The notes: a model not told the origin generated them from the sequence alone. A stretch of DNA of 64,000 nt from Rikenellaceae bacterium (GCA_015059735.1 SUZX01000001.1:124001-188000); one strand, 5' to 3'; shown: positions 7,765-19,057, counted from the stretch's first letter. Made by a program: numbers and translations.

Positions 7765-8622
7765 TTATTTATAATCTATAAAAGCGGGCAAATTCACATA
7801 TCCCATTTTGCGATTTCTTCCGAAATACATCAGATAAAATTTTTCTTGCAACGCATCAGGCTTCATGCCATACAATTGTCTGAGAGCCTCATTCGGATAA
7901 TAGAACTTTCGATCTTGGCGAACGGGAATAGTTATCCATGAATTTATATAGTAAGCCGACTCGAAATTTTTATAACTTTTCTGGCGATCCACAGAGTAGG
8001 CAATGCAAATTCCGAATATATACTTCGAATCATTCGGACTGATAGTAGCGATTTGAGTATTGTTGCGATCGGAAGCCAAAGCATTCATGCCGACATCTCC
8101 GAGATAAATATCTTCTGCTAGCCGCATATGACTATGCGGAGCTAAATGTACAATCTGCTGATCGATGTTGTAGGTGGTGGTTGCAGAGCCGACACCTTTG
8201 CTGCCTCCGACATTAACTCCGTTTAGTAGACCTTGTAATGGGCCGGTTAACCCCAAAGCTCCGGTAACCGCTCCGACATTTACCGAAAGCCCCTTTGAAG
8301 ATGTTTGAGATGTTGTGCGGCTCGTAATTTCGGGGTTGTAAAATACGTGTTGTCCACCTATTGTTACAAGAAATGATTGTGCACGGTCGATTGTCATTGT
8401 GCTATCCGACAAATTATACACATGAACATCTACGGTTCCCTCCTCGGATATCGACGTGCAAATGGCAATCGTTGCCGTTGGGGGAATATCCCGAAGGGAA
8501 GATAAAGCATGTTTCTTTTCGTCAATCATTCGAACTGATTGGTAGGAAACATGATTGACATACCTACTTGATGTGCATGAAATAAAACTCATGCAAACAA
8601 TAAAAAACAACAATATACGCAT
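7765..8622 (-). CDS. Putative lipoprotein, function unknown
   Basis: A 285-residue protein of no recognised family. The start at 8622 gives MRILLFFIVCMSFISC, a short but clear lipoprotein signal with the Cys at residue 16; the frame stays open further upstream to 8892, but that extension lacks any signal character. The middle holds a glycine/serine-rich segment (about residues 100-135, with GAVTGALGLTGPLQGLLNGVN), which could be a flexible or membrane-associating stretch. The C-terminal half includes LRQLYGMKPDALQEKFYLM. It precedes the small lipoprotein by 15 bp and they probably act together in the envelope. Confidence 0.7.
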   Translation of the reverse strand: MRILLFFIVCMSFISCTSSRYVNHVSYQSVRMIDEKKHALSSLRDIPPTATIAICTSISEEGTVDVHVYNLSDSTMTIDRAQSFLVTIGGQHVFYNPEITSRTTSQTSSKGLSVNVGAVTGALGLTGPLQGLLNGVNVGGSKGVGSATTTYNIDQQIVHLAPHSHMRLAEDIYLGDVGMNALASDRNNTQIATISPNDSKYIFGICIAYSVDRQKSYKNFESAYYINSWITIPVRQDRKFYYPNEALRQLYGMKPDALQEKFYLMYFGRNRKMGYVNLPAFIDYK

Positions 8623-9001
8623 TATGATAATATTTATCCACCCGACTCCGATATGGGTTAGTGTAAAAAGAAAGTGTGGAGCCGATTCGTTTATCTGTTC
8701 TGAGGTTCTGGAATACCTTTGGTCAAATAAACAATACTCCACACCCATATTGGGATATGGAGCATGGACACCCCATAGCAAAAACCAATACAAGGTGACG
8801 AGTGTGTTGCTTTTCCTGACCAATTGAAATTTTCCAGATTTCAGAACAAGAATAAAAGCGAATACACTTTCATCAAAAAATATGTCTATCACAGTATGTG
8901 ACGGTGTAAAGATAGTTCATTTTTTTGTTTCTTATATAAATGATATGGCAGAAATGCAGTTTTTTTGTATCTTTATACCGTATAAAACAAACAAGATCCC
9001 G
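8623..9001. promoter_or_regulatory. 379-bp divergent intergenic region
   Basis: No convincing gene is seen between the lipoprotein operon and the ftsE-like gene. Both strands carry a near-match to the -7 box, TATCTTTA: on the plus strand about 8970-8977, and on the minus strand about 8911-8904. Neither has a good -33 partner. The region presumably contains both promoters. Small frames here (for example 8555-8827, plus) have no signal, motif or coding character. Confidence 0.45.
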
Positions 9002-9733
9002 ATGGAAGAGAAATATGTCGTAGAACTTCAAGATGTAGCGATCTATCACACCTCCGGAGAAAACCGTTCGGAGGCTAAATTGATGCGAGAAGGCGAATTG
9101 GTGTTGTCGGAGGTTAACCTGCGGATTGCAGCCGGAGAATTTGTCTATCTGTTGGGGCGAGTGGGTAGCGGTAAAAGTACGTTACTCAAAACATTATACG
9201 CAGAGGTACCGTTGCTGTCGGGAAAAGGCCGCATTGCAGGGTTTGATCTGCGGCGATTGAAACGCAGAGATATCCCCTACTTGCGGCGACGTATGGGAAT
9301 TGTCTTTCAGGATTACCAATTGTTGGCGGATCGCAATGTCTTCATGAATCTTTACTATGTTCTAAAAGCAACAGGTTGGAAACGAGAATCGGAGATTCGC
9401 GAACGAATTGATCGAGTACTTAGTGTGGTGAATCTCGGTTCTAAAAGTTATAAAATGCCTTTCGAACTCTCAGGTGGAGAACAACAGCGATTGGTGATTG
9501 CGCGAGCATTGTTGAACGATCCGAAAATCTTGTTAGCCGATGAGCCGACCGGAAATCTTGATCCGGTGACAGCAGATGGAATCATGAAATTATTCCGAGA
9601 GATTGCCTCGCAAGGGTGTGCAGTGGTCATGTCAACACACAATACAGCGTTGATCGAAAACTATCCGGCACGGGCTGTTTTGTTCTCGCAGGGGAAGATT
9701 CGTGAGGTAGATTTGGAAGCTGAACTTTCATAA
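9002..9733 (+). CDS. ftsE: FtsE-like ABC transporter ATP-binding protein
   Basis: A 243-residue ABC ATPase. Walker A is GRVGSGKST, the Q-loop VFQDYQLL, the signature LSGGEQQR, Walker B ILLADEPTGNLD, and the H-loop STHN. This arrangement with EPTGNLD and VFQDYQLL is that of FtsE, which with FtsX links cell division to periplasmic murein hydrolases. The partner FtsX is not next to it, so a LolD-like or other export role is possible. ATG 9002 is chosen because it begins the conserved EEKYVVELQDV; the upstream in-frame ATGs lie in the promoter region. Confidence 0.8.
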   Translation: MEEKYVVELQDVAIYHTSGENRSEAKLMREGELVLSEVNLRIAAGEFVYLLGRVGSGKSTLLKTLYAEVPLLSGKGRIAGFDLRRLKRRDIPYLRRRMGIVFQDYQLLADRNVFMNLYYVLKATGWKRESEIRERIDRVLSVVNLGSKSYKMPFELSGGEQQRLVIARALLNDPKILLADEPTGNLDPVTADGIMKLFREIASQGCAVVMSTHNTALIENYPARAVLFSQGKIREVDLEAELS

Positions 9734-9798
9734 ATCGCAAAAAGAGGGGAAAATAGTGCGAAATCCGCGAAAATGAGCCGCAAGAACGGTCGGTTGGC

Positions 9799-9829
9799 TT
9801 GATAGTTTCGGATTTTATATATATATTTG
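9799..9829 (+). promoter_or_regulatory. Promoter of gyrB
   Basis: CTTG with TTG at 9799-9801, a 20-bp spacer and TATATTTG at 9822-9829 match the Bacteroidetes promoter pattern. The -7 box ends 22 bp before the gyrB start. Confidence 0.75.
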
Positions 9830-9842
9830 TACGATATTTTAA

Positions 9843-11807
<1,965 letters not shown>

Positions 11808-11820
11808 ACAGAAAGTCGAA

Positions 11821-11853
11821 AGGATTGCTCGATGATCGAGTAATCCTTTTTTT
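11821..11853 (+). terminator. Terminator of gyrB
   Basis: Near-perfect inverted repeat (AGGATTGCTCGAT / GATCGAGTAATCCT, with one G/T mismatch) followed by seven to eight T residues, 14 bp after the gyrB stop and upstream of udk. Confidence 0.85.
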
Positions 11854-11884
11854 GTTATATAATCATTGTATATTTTTTGATAAT

Positions 11885-12505
11885 ATGGAAGTTACCGTAA
11901 TTGGAGTAGCCGGTGGTACCGGCTCCGGAAAATCGACACTTGTCAAGCGTTTGCAGGAGGCATTCAAAAGCGAAGATGTGGTAACTTTATGCCACGACTA
12001 TTATTATAAGGCGCATCCGGAATTAACATACGAGGAGCGCACCCAACTCAATTACGACCATCCGCAGGCTTTCGATACGCAGATGTTGGTTGATCATATC
12101 AAAGCCCTAAAAAATAATGTACCAATAGAACATCCAGTATATTCATTTGTGGATCATGATCGCAAAGCCGAAACTGTATCTGTCAAACCATCGAAAGTAA
12201 TTATCGTCGATGGAATTTTGATTTTCGAAAATAAGGAGCTTCGCGATATGATGGATATTAAAGTGTTTGTTGATACAGATGCAGATATTAGATTGGCTCG
12301 CAGAATATTGCGCGATGTATGCGATCGAGGACGTACGATGCAGTCTGTAATCACACAATACACAACAACCGTGAAACCGATGCACGAAGAGTTTGTCGAG
12401 CCTTCGAAAAAATATGCCGATGTAATCATTCCCGAAGGTGGGTTTAATTCGGTAGCAGTAGCAATGCTTATACAGAATATCCGATCGTTGATCGAAGGGA
12501 AATGA
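11885..12505 (+). CDS. udk: Uridine kinase
   Basis: A 206-residue P-loop kinase that phosphorylates uridine and cytidine in pyrimidine salvage. The P-loop is GVAGGTGSGKSTL at residues 6-18, followed by HDYYYK, NYDHPQAFD (nucleoside binding) and the R-rich lid RRILRDVCDRGR. Length is typical for the family. The start at 11885 was chosen because the frame upstream covers the gyrB terminator. A bidirectional hairpin follows. Confidence 0.94.
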   Translation: MEVTVIGVAGGTGSGKSTLVKRLQEAFKSEDVVTLCHDYYYKAHPELTYEERTQLNYDHPQAFDTQMLVDHIKALKNNVPIEHPVYSFVDHDRKAETVSVKPSKVIIVDGILIFENKELRDMMDIKVFVDTDADIRLARRILRDVCDRGRTMQSVITQYTTTVKPMHEEFVEPSKKYADVIIPEGGFNSVAVAMLIQNIRSLIEGK

Positions 12506-12552
12506 TATATTAGGAGTTAGGATTGCTTTTGAAAAGATAATTTGCAACTAAA

Positions 12553-12582
12553 AATCACCGGTTAAAGACCGGTGATTTTTTT
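12553..12582. terminator. Bidirectional terminator between udk and mutS
   Basis: Perfect 10-bp inverted repeat (AATCACCGGT at 12553-12562, ACCGGTGATT at 12568-12577) with loop TAAAG, T run on the plus side and A run on the other. It overlaps the last codons of mutS. Confidence 0.88.
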
Positions 12583-15240
12583 GATTTCGTTGAGTTTGTT
12601 TAGCGCTTCGATCGGTGTCAACGAGTTGATGTCTAACCCTTTAATTTGATCGCGGATTTGTACTAAAACGGGGTCATCGAGTTGAAACATGGAGAGTTGC
12701 ATGTTTTGAGGTGCGGCACTATCGGCAGCCTCTTTGACAACCTGTGCGGAGGATTTCTTCCCCCGCTCTTTCAAACTGCGACTCGGCACAATTTCGTTGT
12801 TGCCATAAACTTGTTCAAGATTGCGTAGAATTTCGTCGGCACGGGAAACGATTGATATTGGCATGCCGGCCATACGGGCGACATGGATACCAAAAGAGTG
12901 CTCGGTGCCGCCTCGTTCCAACTTACGCAAAAAGACAATTTGGTTCCCCATCTCCTTGACTGAAACATGGTAGTTTTTCACCCGAGGACACATGTGCTCC
13001 ATCTCGTTGAGTTCGTGGTAATGGGTGGCAAAAAGTGTTTTGGCACGGGCTGTCGGGTGGTTATGGAGGTACTCCACCATTGCCCAAGCAATAGAAATCC
13101 CATCGTAGGTGGATGTGCCACGACCAATTTCATCTAATAGAACAATGCTGCGATCGGAGATATTGTTCAAAATGCTAGAAGATTCGAGCATTTCGACCAT
13201 AAATGTAGATTCTCCTTGCGAGATGTTATCCGAAGCACCAACACGTGTAAAAATCTTATCCACCACTCCGATATGTGCTGATTGGGCCGGAACGAATGAG
13301 CCCATTTGAGCCATCAGGATGATGAGAGCGGTTTGGCGCAATAATGCGGATTTACCCGACATATTGGGACCGGTGATCATCATGATTTGCTGTTTTTTGT
13401 CGTCAAGGAGTACATCGTTGGGGATATACTCCTCCCCTACGGGCATCAAGGTTTCGATGACCGGATGACGGCCTTCTCTGATATCGATGCGCGAACCATT
13501 GTCGAGTGTCGGACGAACATAACGACGTTCGCAAGCCATGCGGGCAAACGATTGCAAACAATCAACCTGAGCAATGGTTGCCGCATTGAGAAGCAAAGGT
13601 TGCAATGAGGTGCAAATCGATGCGATTAGATCGTTGTAAATACGCTGCTCGATAGCCAACATTTTCTCCTCGGCACCGAGAATTTTGGCCTCATACTCTT
13701 TCAGTTCTTCGGTAATATAACGCTCGGCATTGGCTAGGGTTTGCTTGCGAATCCATGTGTCGGGAACTTTGTCTTTATGGGAGTTGCGTACCTCAATATA
13801 GTAACCGAAAACATTGTTATAGCTCAATTTTAGCGATGGAATTCCTGTGGCCTCTATTTCGCGTTGTTGGAGCTGGTTCAAATAATCTTTGCCATGAAGT
13901 GCAATTCGTCGCAGGTCATCCAATTCAGGATCTACCCCATCAGCAATAATACCACCTTTTTGAATTTGGTTGTTCGATGGATCGGGATATATCTCACAAG
14001 CTATACGTTCACGAACTTGGGTTAACGGATTGATTCGAGCCGCCAGCGCATGCAATTGGTTGTCGTCGGTGGATTCAAAAGCAGCTTTGAGCAATTCGAT
14101 AGCGGCAAGCGAATTTTTGAGTTGCACCAATTCGCGAGGCAAAGCGCGCGCGGCTGCAATCCGTGAAGCGATACGTTCCAAATCCCCCATGATGGCGATC
14201 TGTTCGCGAATGGTATCGGCCAAATCCAAATCTTTGACGAATTTTTCGACAATGTCTAATCTTTCGTTGATCTTTGCCGGATCTTTGATGGGCATGGCAA
14301 TCCAGCGTTTCAGCAAACGGCCCCCCATAGGAGTCAAAGTGCGGTCGATAACGTTAGCAAAGCATCCTTTGGTGTGCTCACCATTAGAAGAGAAGAGTTC
14401 AAGATTGCGAATGGTGAATTTATCAACCCACACATAATCCTCCTGATCGATACGCGATAGTGAGGAGATGTGAGCCGTGTCGCGATGTTCGGTAAATTCG
14501 AGGTAGTAGAGAATGGCACCTGCTGCTGAAATCCCGCTGGTAAAGTGATCTACACCAAAACCTTTGAGCGAAGGTGTCCCGAATTGTTTGCATAGTTTTT
14601 CTCGGCATACATCCTCCGAAAAGATCCAATCATCGAGACGGTAAGTGTAGTGTTTTGAGCCGAAAGCATTGGCGAATCGCTCTTCGTTTCCGCGCTGGTA
14701 AATAATCTCTTTGGGTTGAAGATTTGAGAAAAGTTTATCGATATAGGCCTCGGAACCTTCGGCAACGTAGAATTCTCCTGTTGATATATCGAGAAAAGCC
14801 GCTCCGGTAATTTGACGACCGAAATAGACTGCTGCCAAATAAGTGTTTTCTTTGTTGGCCAAAATATTATCGCCGAGAACCACACCCGGAGTGACCAACT
14901 CGATGACACCACGTTTGACCAGTCCTTTTACCAATTTAGGGTCTTCGAGTTGTTCACAGATGGCAACGCGCTCACCGGCGCGTACCAATTTGGGGAGATA
15001 GGTATCGATGGCATGATATGGGAATCCGGCCAACTCGACATAGCTGGCAGCTCCGTTGGCACGACGTGTCAGTGTGATGCCTAAGATGCCGCTGGCTTTA
15101 ATGGCATCTTCACCAAACGTTTCGTAAAAATCGCCAACGCGAAACAGCAGGATCGCATCGGGGTGTACTGCTTTAATCGAGTAATACTGCTTCATCAGCG
15201 GTGTCTCGACATATTTTTTCGCTGTTTTCTTCTCTTCCAC
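12562..15240 (-). CDS. mutS: DNA mismatch repair protein MutS
   Basis: Full-length MutS of 892 residues. The N-terminal mismatch-reading motif is in [14 protein letters not shown] (Phe-x-Glu). Connector, lever and clamp domains follow, with the ATPase at about residues 600-780: Walker [15 protein letters not shown] and Walker [13 protein letters not shown]. The end carries [15 protein letters not shown], the common C-terminal helix. It binds mismatches and recruits MutL, which is not in the window. It is monocistronic, with promoter and terminator visible. Confidence 0.97.
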   Translation of the reverse strand: MEEKKTAKKYVETPLMKQYYSIKAVHPDAILLFRVGDFYETFGEDAIKASGILGITLTRRANGAASYVELAGFPYHAIDTYLPKLVRAGERVAICEQLEDPKLVKGLVKRGVIELVTPGVVLGDNILANKENTYLAAVYFGRQITGAAFLDISTGEFYVAEGSEAYIDKLFSNLQPKEIIYQRGNEERFANAFGSKHYTYRLDDWIFSEDVCREKLCKQFGTPSLKGFGVDHFTSGISAAGAILYYLEFTEHRDTAHISSLSRIDQEDYVWVDKFTIRNLELFSSNGEHTKGCFANVIDRTLTPMGGRLLKRWIAMPIKDPAKINERLDIVEKFVKDLDLADTIREQIAIMGDLERIASRIAAARALPRELVQLKNSLAAIELLKAAFESTDDNQLHALAARINPLTQVRERIACEIYPDPSNNQIQKGGIIADGVDPELDDLRRIALHGKDYLNQLQQREIEATGIPSLKLSYNNVFGYYIEVRNSHKDKVPDTWIRKQTLANAERYITEELKEYEAKILGAEEKMLAIEQRIYNDLIASICTSLQPLLLNAATIAQVDCLQSFARMACERRYVRPTLDNGSRIDIREGRHPVIETLMPVGEEYIPNDVLLDDKKQQIMMITGPNMSGKSALLRQTALIILMAQMGSFVPAQSAHIGVVDKIFTRVGASDNISQGESTFMVEMLESSSILNNISDRSIVLLDEIGRGTSTYDGISIAWAMVEYLHNHPTARAKTLFATHYHELNEMEHMCPRVKNYHVSVKEMGNQIVFLRKLERGGTEHSFGIHVARMAGMPISIVSRADEILRNLEQVYGNNEIVPSRSLKERGKKSSAQVVKEAADSAAPQNMQLSMFQLDDPVLVQIRDQIKGLDINSLTPIEALNKLNEIKKITGL

Positions 15241-15262
15241 AAGAAACTATATTATTAATAAG

Positions 15263-15293
15263 CAAAGGTAGGGATTTTTTTGTCGGTGAGCAA
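15263..15293 (-). promoter_or_regulatory. Promoter of mutS
   Basis: Minus-strand TTG (15293-15291), 20-bp spacer, TACCTTTG (15270-15263); the -7 box ends 22 bp upstream of the mutS start. Confidence 0.75.
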
Positions 15294-15355
15294 GGCCAAT
15301 GTGATGATTTTTTTCGTAATAAAGGACTAAAAAGGAGAGAAATCACTCGTTGGGA

Positions 15356-16771
15356 TTATTCATAGAATTCCTTGTCGAAGTTCACAAGATAAAGATGGTC
15401 GGTGGCACGAGTGAGAGCCGTATAGAGCCAACGAAGCATATCACGGGTCATTGGCTCATCGCCGAAAAGACAACGATCAACGAAGACTGCTCGCCATTGG
15501 CCGCCTTGTGCTTTATGGCAGGTAACAGCATAAGAAAATTTAACCTGTATGGCGTTAAAATGCGGATTTTCGCGAATCTCTTTGAACCGTTTGATCCGGC
15601 TGCGAATGTCAGTATAATCTTTCTCGACCTCATAAAAAAGGCGGGAACTCTCCTCGCGGGTGAGAGATGGCGATTCGGAGGTAATAGTGTCGAGTAGGAT
15701 TTTGCATGTCAATTCGGCATCGTCATAATCCGGAAATTCGAGTGTGGCATTGGCAAAACGAAATCCGTAAAGTTCTTCGAAACGGCGCAGACGTTTAAGA
15801 CGAGCAATGTCACCATTGGCAAGGAAGTTCATCGGAAAATCTTTGGCATGTTCCGGATAATAATAGTTGTTTTTGACGATCATCAACATATCACCACTCT
15901 CGATTTCCTCCTCGGCACATAAAATATTCCGACGTATTCCCTCGTTGTAACGATTGGCGCGTTTATTTGAACGGGTGATGACAATGGTTTCATCATGCCC
16001 ATAACGGGCATAACAATCTTGAAGTTTTTCAAGCAACTCTCCCCCTTCGATTGCTTCGAAGTCGGGAAAATCCATTTCGAAATGTGGGATCTCATAAAGT
16101 CCGTTTTCCAACATGCAACGGATCAATGTGGCATTGAAAAGTATTCCGGAATCGGATTCTTGGCGAACTACTTCATCCATTGTTGCATAGACGATTTCGC
16201 CAAAACGCTCCATAGCAACGGGATCAAGAGCTGGACTGAAATCGGCACCCACAGGCGGAAGTTGGGCGCTGTCGCCAACCAAAATCAGCCGACATTCGCG
16301 TCCGCTACGCACGTAGGTTACCAAATCTTCGAGCAAAGAGCCGCTGCCAAATTGGGCATTATCGGCTGATGAATCCGAAAGCATGGATGCTTCATCGACA
16401 ATGAATACGGCTCGTTGCTCACTGTTGAAATTAAGCGAGTATTTCGATTCATAGTCGGCGTTCGTTCGTTGACGATAGATACGCTTATGTATCGTAAAAG
16501 CCTTCTCTTGGGAGTAACGAGCCAAAACTTTGGCTGCCCGACCAGTGGGCGCCAATAGTATTGGCCTGATATTGAGATCTTTCAATGTAGCAACAAGGGC
16601 GGCAAGAAGGGTCGTTTTTCCAGTTCCGGCATAGCCGTTGAGTACAAAAATCTTCGAAAAATCGGGGTCAACAAGGTATTCGGACAATTTTTCTATGATT
16701 TTTTTTTGCCCAAGAGTTGTTTTGAAACAAATTTTAGCGTAAATTTGGGTCGCGATATCCGTGCTGAACAT
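15356..16771 (-). CDS. RecD-like superfamily 1B DNA helicase
   Basis: A 471-residue AAA/UvrD-like ATPase. Walker A is GYAGTGKTTLLAAL (residues ~45-58), motif II DEASML, motif III GDSAQLPPVG, and the C-terminal helicase motifs VTCHKAQGGQW and YTALTRATDHLYLV. This order is that of RecD/Pif1-type helicases, and Bacteroidetes genomes commonly carry such a short stand-alone version without RecB/RecC. A 5'-3' helicase role in repair or replication is the family expectation. The N terminus is short, without the RecD2-type N-terminal domain. It is divergent from the gene at 16818. Confidence 0.85.
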   Translation of the reverse strand: MFSTDIATQIYAKICFKTTLGQKKIIEKLSEYLVDPDFSKIFVLNGYAGTGKTTLLAALVATLKDLNIRPILLAPTGRAAKVLARYSQEKAFTIHKRIYRQRTNADYESKYSLNFNSEQRAVFIVDEASMLSDSSADNAQFGSGSLLEDLVTYVRSGRECRLILVGDSAQLPPVGADFSPALDPVAMERFGEIVYATMDEVVRQESDSGILFNATLIRCMLENGLYEIPHFEMDFPDFEAIEGGELLEKLQDCYARYGHDETIVITRSNKRANRYNEGIRRNILCAEEEIESGDMLMIVKNNYYYPEHAKDFPMNFLANGDIARLKRLRRFEELYGFRFANATLEFPDYDDAELTCKILLDTITSESPSLTREESSRLFYEVEKDYTDIRSRIKRFKEIRENPHFNAIQVKFSYAVTCHKAQGGQWRAVFVDRCLFGDEPMTRDMLRWLYTALTRATDHLYLVNFDKEFYE

Positions 16772-16817
16772 TTTCGGTACTTAAATTTTGTACAAACTTA
16801 ATAACAAATAATTAAAA

Positions 16818-17459
16818 ATGGGAAAGAAAATTGCTCAAATTCTTTTGGCTGTTGTGATCGTAGTATTGGTCTATGTGATCTATCAGCAGATTTCAACTCC
16901 GCTCCGATTCGAGCAGGAAATGAAAGCAAAACGTGCGCAAGTTATCGAGCGCATCAAAGACATTCGTACTGCTCAGCGTGCATTCAAATCGAAGTACCAG
17001 CGTTTTACAGGTAGTTTCGATACATTGGCTGCATTCGTATTGACTGACACCTTAGAGATGGAGCGTAAACTTGTGGACGAAGACGACTCGGTTGCTATGG
17101 CTCAACTTAAAAAGATGAAACGTAAGAACGTTGAGAAGTTTAAGATGGCTGTTATCGATACGATTTTTTCGCCTCGCAAACTCACTCGTGAAGATATAGA
17201 GAATTTGCGTTATGTTCCCGGAACTGACAAAAAAGCGCAATACCTCATGGAGGCAGGTATTATCACAACCGAATCGAAAGTCGTTATTCCGGTTGTTGAG
17301 TGCCGTGTTCCTTATAAAATGTTCCTCGATACAGTTCGTTATCGCCAAGAGATTATTAACTTGATTGATGACGATGTAAATAATTTCAATCGCTACCCGG
17401 GAGTTAAATTCGGATCGATGGAAACTGGTAACAATGAAGCAGGTAACTGGGAAAACTAA
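16818..17459 (+). CDS. Membrane-anchored protein of unknown function
   Basis: A 213-residue protein with one N-terminal membrane helix (about residues 5-24) and a mostly charged remainder predicted to be partly coiled-coil (EQEMKAKRAQVIERIKDIRTAQRAFKSK, residues ~35-62, described here by its ends). The N-terminal helix followed by an alpha-helical region and QRAFKSKYQRFTGSFDTL is reminiscent of pseudopilin-like proteins, but no prepilin cleavage site is evident. Bacteroidetes genomes often have such a gene just before the DUF3822 gene and rsmD, as here. The next gene overlaps its end by 26 bp. Confidence 0.78.
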   Translation: MGKKIAQILLAVVIVVLVYVIYQQISTPLRFEQEMKAKRAQVIERIKDIRTAQRAFKSKYQRFTGSFDTLAAFVLTDTLEMERKLVDEDDSVAMAQLKKMKRKNVEKFKMAVIDTIFSPRKLTREDIENLRYVPGTDKKAQYLMEAGIITTESKVVIPVVECRVPYKMFLDTVRYRQEIINLIDDDVNNFNRYPGVKFGSMETGNNEAGNWEN

Positions 17460-18060
17460 TTCAAATACCACTATCAATAAAGTGTCCATCCGGCTTGCGT
17501 TGGATGGACACTCTTTTTCGATATCGGGAGAAGAAGAGCATGAAGTAAAATCAGAAGTAACAGTCGAGGTGTTGACTCCTCGAACGTTGCTTGTGCCGGC
17601 CGAATTGCTCAACCAGACTTCTGATATTGAAAAAGAGATGGCGGATTTGTTGGTCATGGCCGGATTGGCGATGAAAAGTGGCGATTGCGTAATATGTAGC
17701 CACGAAAACAGCGGAGTGGCAGCAATCATGGCTGTACCGCAAAATGCTATTAGTCGGATTCAAAATCGATTCAAGCACAAAGTTCGATACACTACCCCGC
17801 TTTTAGAGCTTACAGCCGAAGGCACGACTTTGCGAATTCATCGAGTTGCCGATTTATTATATATAAAGGTATATAGTGAAAACTGCTTACAACTTGCAGA
17901 GGTAGTTCCGATTATCGGAGAGAGCGATCTGCTTTATCTTTTTGAGCGGATAGAAACTGAGTTCCCGTTGAAAACTTATCGGGCAATAATAAGCGGTGAT
18001 AATCCAAAGAGATTACATAAGTTGTTAGGGAGAAGATTCAAGGAGGTTATATGCGAATAA
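17434..18060 (+). CDS. DUF3822 family protein
   Basis: A 208-residue soluble protein of the DUF3822 family, known only from Bacteroidetes and typically next to rsmD. It has no signal peptide or membrane segment. The sequence alternates short strands with helices (for example VTVEVLTPRTLLVPAELL and LLELTAEGTTLRIHRV), and is likely an actin/ASKHA-like fold by family descriptions, which I cannot confirm here. It overlaps the previous gene by 26 bp and the rsmD start by 10 bp, so the three are translationally coupled. Function unknown. Confidence 0.82.
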   Translation: MKQVTGKTNSNTTINKVSIRLALDGHSFSISGEEEHEVKSEVTVEVLTPRTLLVPAELLNQTSDIEKEMADLLVMAGLAMKSGDCVICSHENSGVAAIMAVPQNAISRIQNRFKHKVRYTTPLLELTAEGTTLRIHRVADLLYIKVYSENCLQLAEVVPIIGESDLLYLFERIETEFPLKTYRAIISGDNPKRLHKLLGRRFKEVICE

Positions 18061-18611
18061 TCAGTGGTAAATACAAAGGACGAGCCATTAACCCTCCTCG
18101 AAATTTAAGAGCCCGTCCAACGACCGATTTTGCCAAAGAGAACTTGTTCAATGTATTAGGTAATTTGGTGAATTTCGAAGAGTGTGATGTATTGGATCTC
18201 TTTGCCGGAACAGGCTCGATCAGTTATGAATTTGCTTCTCGGGAAGCACGGAGCATAACGGCGGTGGAGATCAATCCGGTACACTATGATTTTATTCGGA
18301 AAACAGCGTTACAACTCGGAATCGAACACTTATATCCTGTGAAAGCCAATGTTTTCCGTTACTTGAAAAACTGCTCGAAACAATTTGATGTGATATTCTC
18401 GGATGCCCCTTATGATTTGGACGGCAGTGAGGAGGTTGTGGAGTTGGTGCTGAAAGGGAATTTATTACGTCCCGATGGTATTTTTATCTTTGAACACTCA
18501 AAGAAAATGGATTTCTCTAACTATCCGGAATTTTGGCAGTTACGAAGCTATGGCAGTGTGCAATTTTCGATGTTTAGGATGCTGGATGCAGACCATACTA
18601 CCGAATTGTAG
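18051..18611 (+). CDS. rsmD: 16S rRNA (guanine966-N2)-methyltransferase RsmD
   Basis: A 186-residue SAM-dependent methyltransferase of the RsmD family, which modifies G966 of 16S rRNA. The N-terminal MRIISGKYKGRAINPP and RPTTDFAKENLFNVL are family hallmarks, and the SAM-binding motif I is DLFAGTGSISYEF. The catalytic motif IV, normally (N/D)PPY, reads SDAPYD here, with Ala in place of the first Pro. Last gene of a three-gene cluster with overlapping frames. Confidence 0.9.
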   Translation: MRIISGKYKGRAINPPRNLRARPTTDFAKENLFNVLGNLVNFEECDVLDLFAGTGSISYEFASREARSITAVEINPVHYDFIRKTALQLGIEHLYPVKANVFRYLKNCSKQFDVIFSDAPYDLDGSEEVVELVLKGNLLRPDGIFIFEHSKKMDFSNYPEFWQLRSYGSVQFSMFRMLDADHTTEL

Positions 18612-18660
18612 CTAAATGTCGAATAGATTTAACTTTACGGCAGATTTTTCTGGCTAAAAA

Positions 18661-18691
18661 TTTGTAGATTCGAAAAATTGCATTACCTTTG
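18661..18691 (+). promoter_or_regulatory. Promoter of the left tRNA-Asp
   Basis: TTTG at 18661-18664, 19-bp spacer, TACCTTTG at 18684-18691. The same promoter, with a few spacer changes, precedes the right tRNA-Asp copy on the other strand. Confidence 0.85.
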
Positions 18692-18709
18692 CACTCGCAA
18701 TCAGCAAAC

Positions 18710-18783
18710 GGTGCGTTAGTTCAGCTGGTTAGAATACGTGCCTGTCACGCACGGGGTCAGGGGTTCGAGTCCCCTACGCACCG
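18710..18783 (+). tRNA. tRNA-Asp (GTC), left copy
   Basis: A 74-nt tRNA with acceptor stem GGTGCGT/ACGCACC, anticodon loop CTGTCAC with anticodon GTC, T arm GGGGTTCGAGTCCCC and discriminator G. CCA is not encoded. It is identical to the copy at 21794-21867, which is on the opposite strand. Confidence 0.97.
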
Positions 18784-18784
18784 C

Positions 18785-18823
18785 AAAAAGAGTTTCTAAG
18801 TGTTGACTTAGAAACTCTTTTTT
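18785..18823 (+). terminator. Terminator of the left tRNA-Asp; left copy of a 38-bp direct repeat
   Basis: Perfect 17-bp hairpin starting 2 nt after the tRNA, with loop GTTG and a T run. The plus-strand sequence at 18785-18822 is repeated in direct orientation at 21755-21792 with a single difference (C in the left copy, A in the right one). Confidence 0.88.
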
Positions 18824-19000
18824 GTTTATACCATATTAAACAAACCTCTTTACCCTGCGGAGCCCCCCCCTCCTAAACAAATATATTAATTCAAAAATTC
18901 TGTAACATGGCAACTATAAAGAATAAATTTTACCCATTGAAGATCTGAAGTAGGCAAGAATCAACTTTCCATCAAGTCTATTGCAAAAGATTACAACAAT
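18824..19000. other. Intergenic stretch inside the tRNA-Asp/GH78 segment
   Basis: No gene can be supported. It contains a C8 run at 18863-18870 and a 13-codon mini-frame at 18907 (MATIKNKFYPLKI, then TGA) that could be the remnant of a gene 5' end but has no recognisable identity. Without a search it cannot be told from chance. Confidence 0.3.
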
Positions 19001-19033
19001 AAAGGCTGCCAAGCATTAACTTGGCAGCCTTTT
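19001..19033 (-). terminator. Terminator of the alpha-L-rhamnosidase gene
   Basis: Perfect 12-bp inverted repeat (AAAGGCTGCCAA / TTGGCAGCCTTT) with an 8-nt loop, 25 bp beyond the minus-strand stop. It has T runs on both sides and could work in both directions. Confidence 0.8.
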
Positions 19034-19057
19034 CAAACAACTTTGCAGTCAGGAATA

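Noticed and set aside
8555..8827. Plus-strand frame of 90 codons between the lipoprotein and ftsE-like genes
   Set aside because: No motif, no promoter or ribosome-binding signal, and it overlaps the start of the lipoprotein gene.
8623..8892. In-frame N-terminal extension of the 285-residue lipoprotein up to an ATG at 8892
   Set aside because: The extension has no signal or domain character, while the ATG at 8622 begins a textbook lipoprotein signal. The region also has to hold the divergent promoters.
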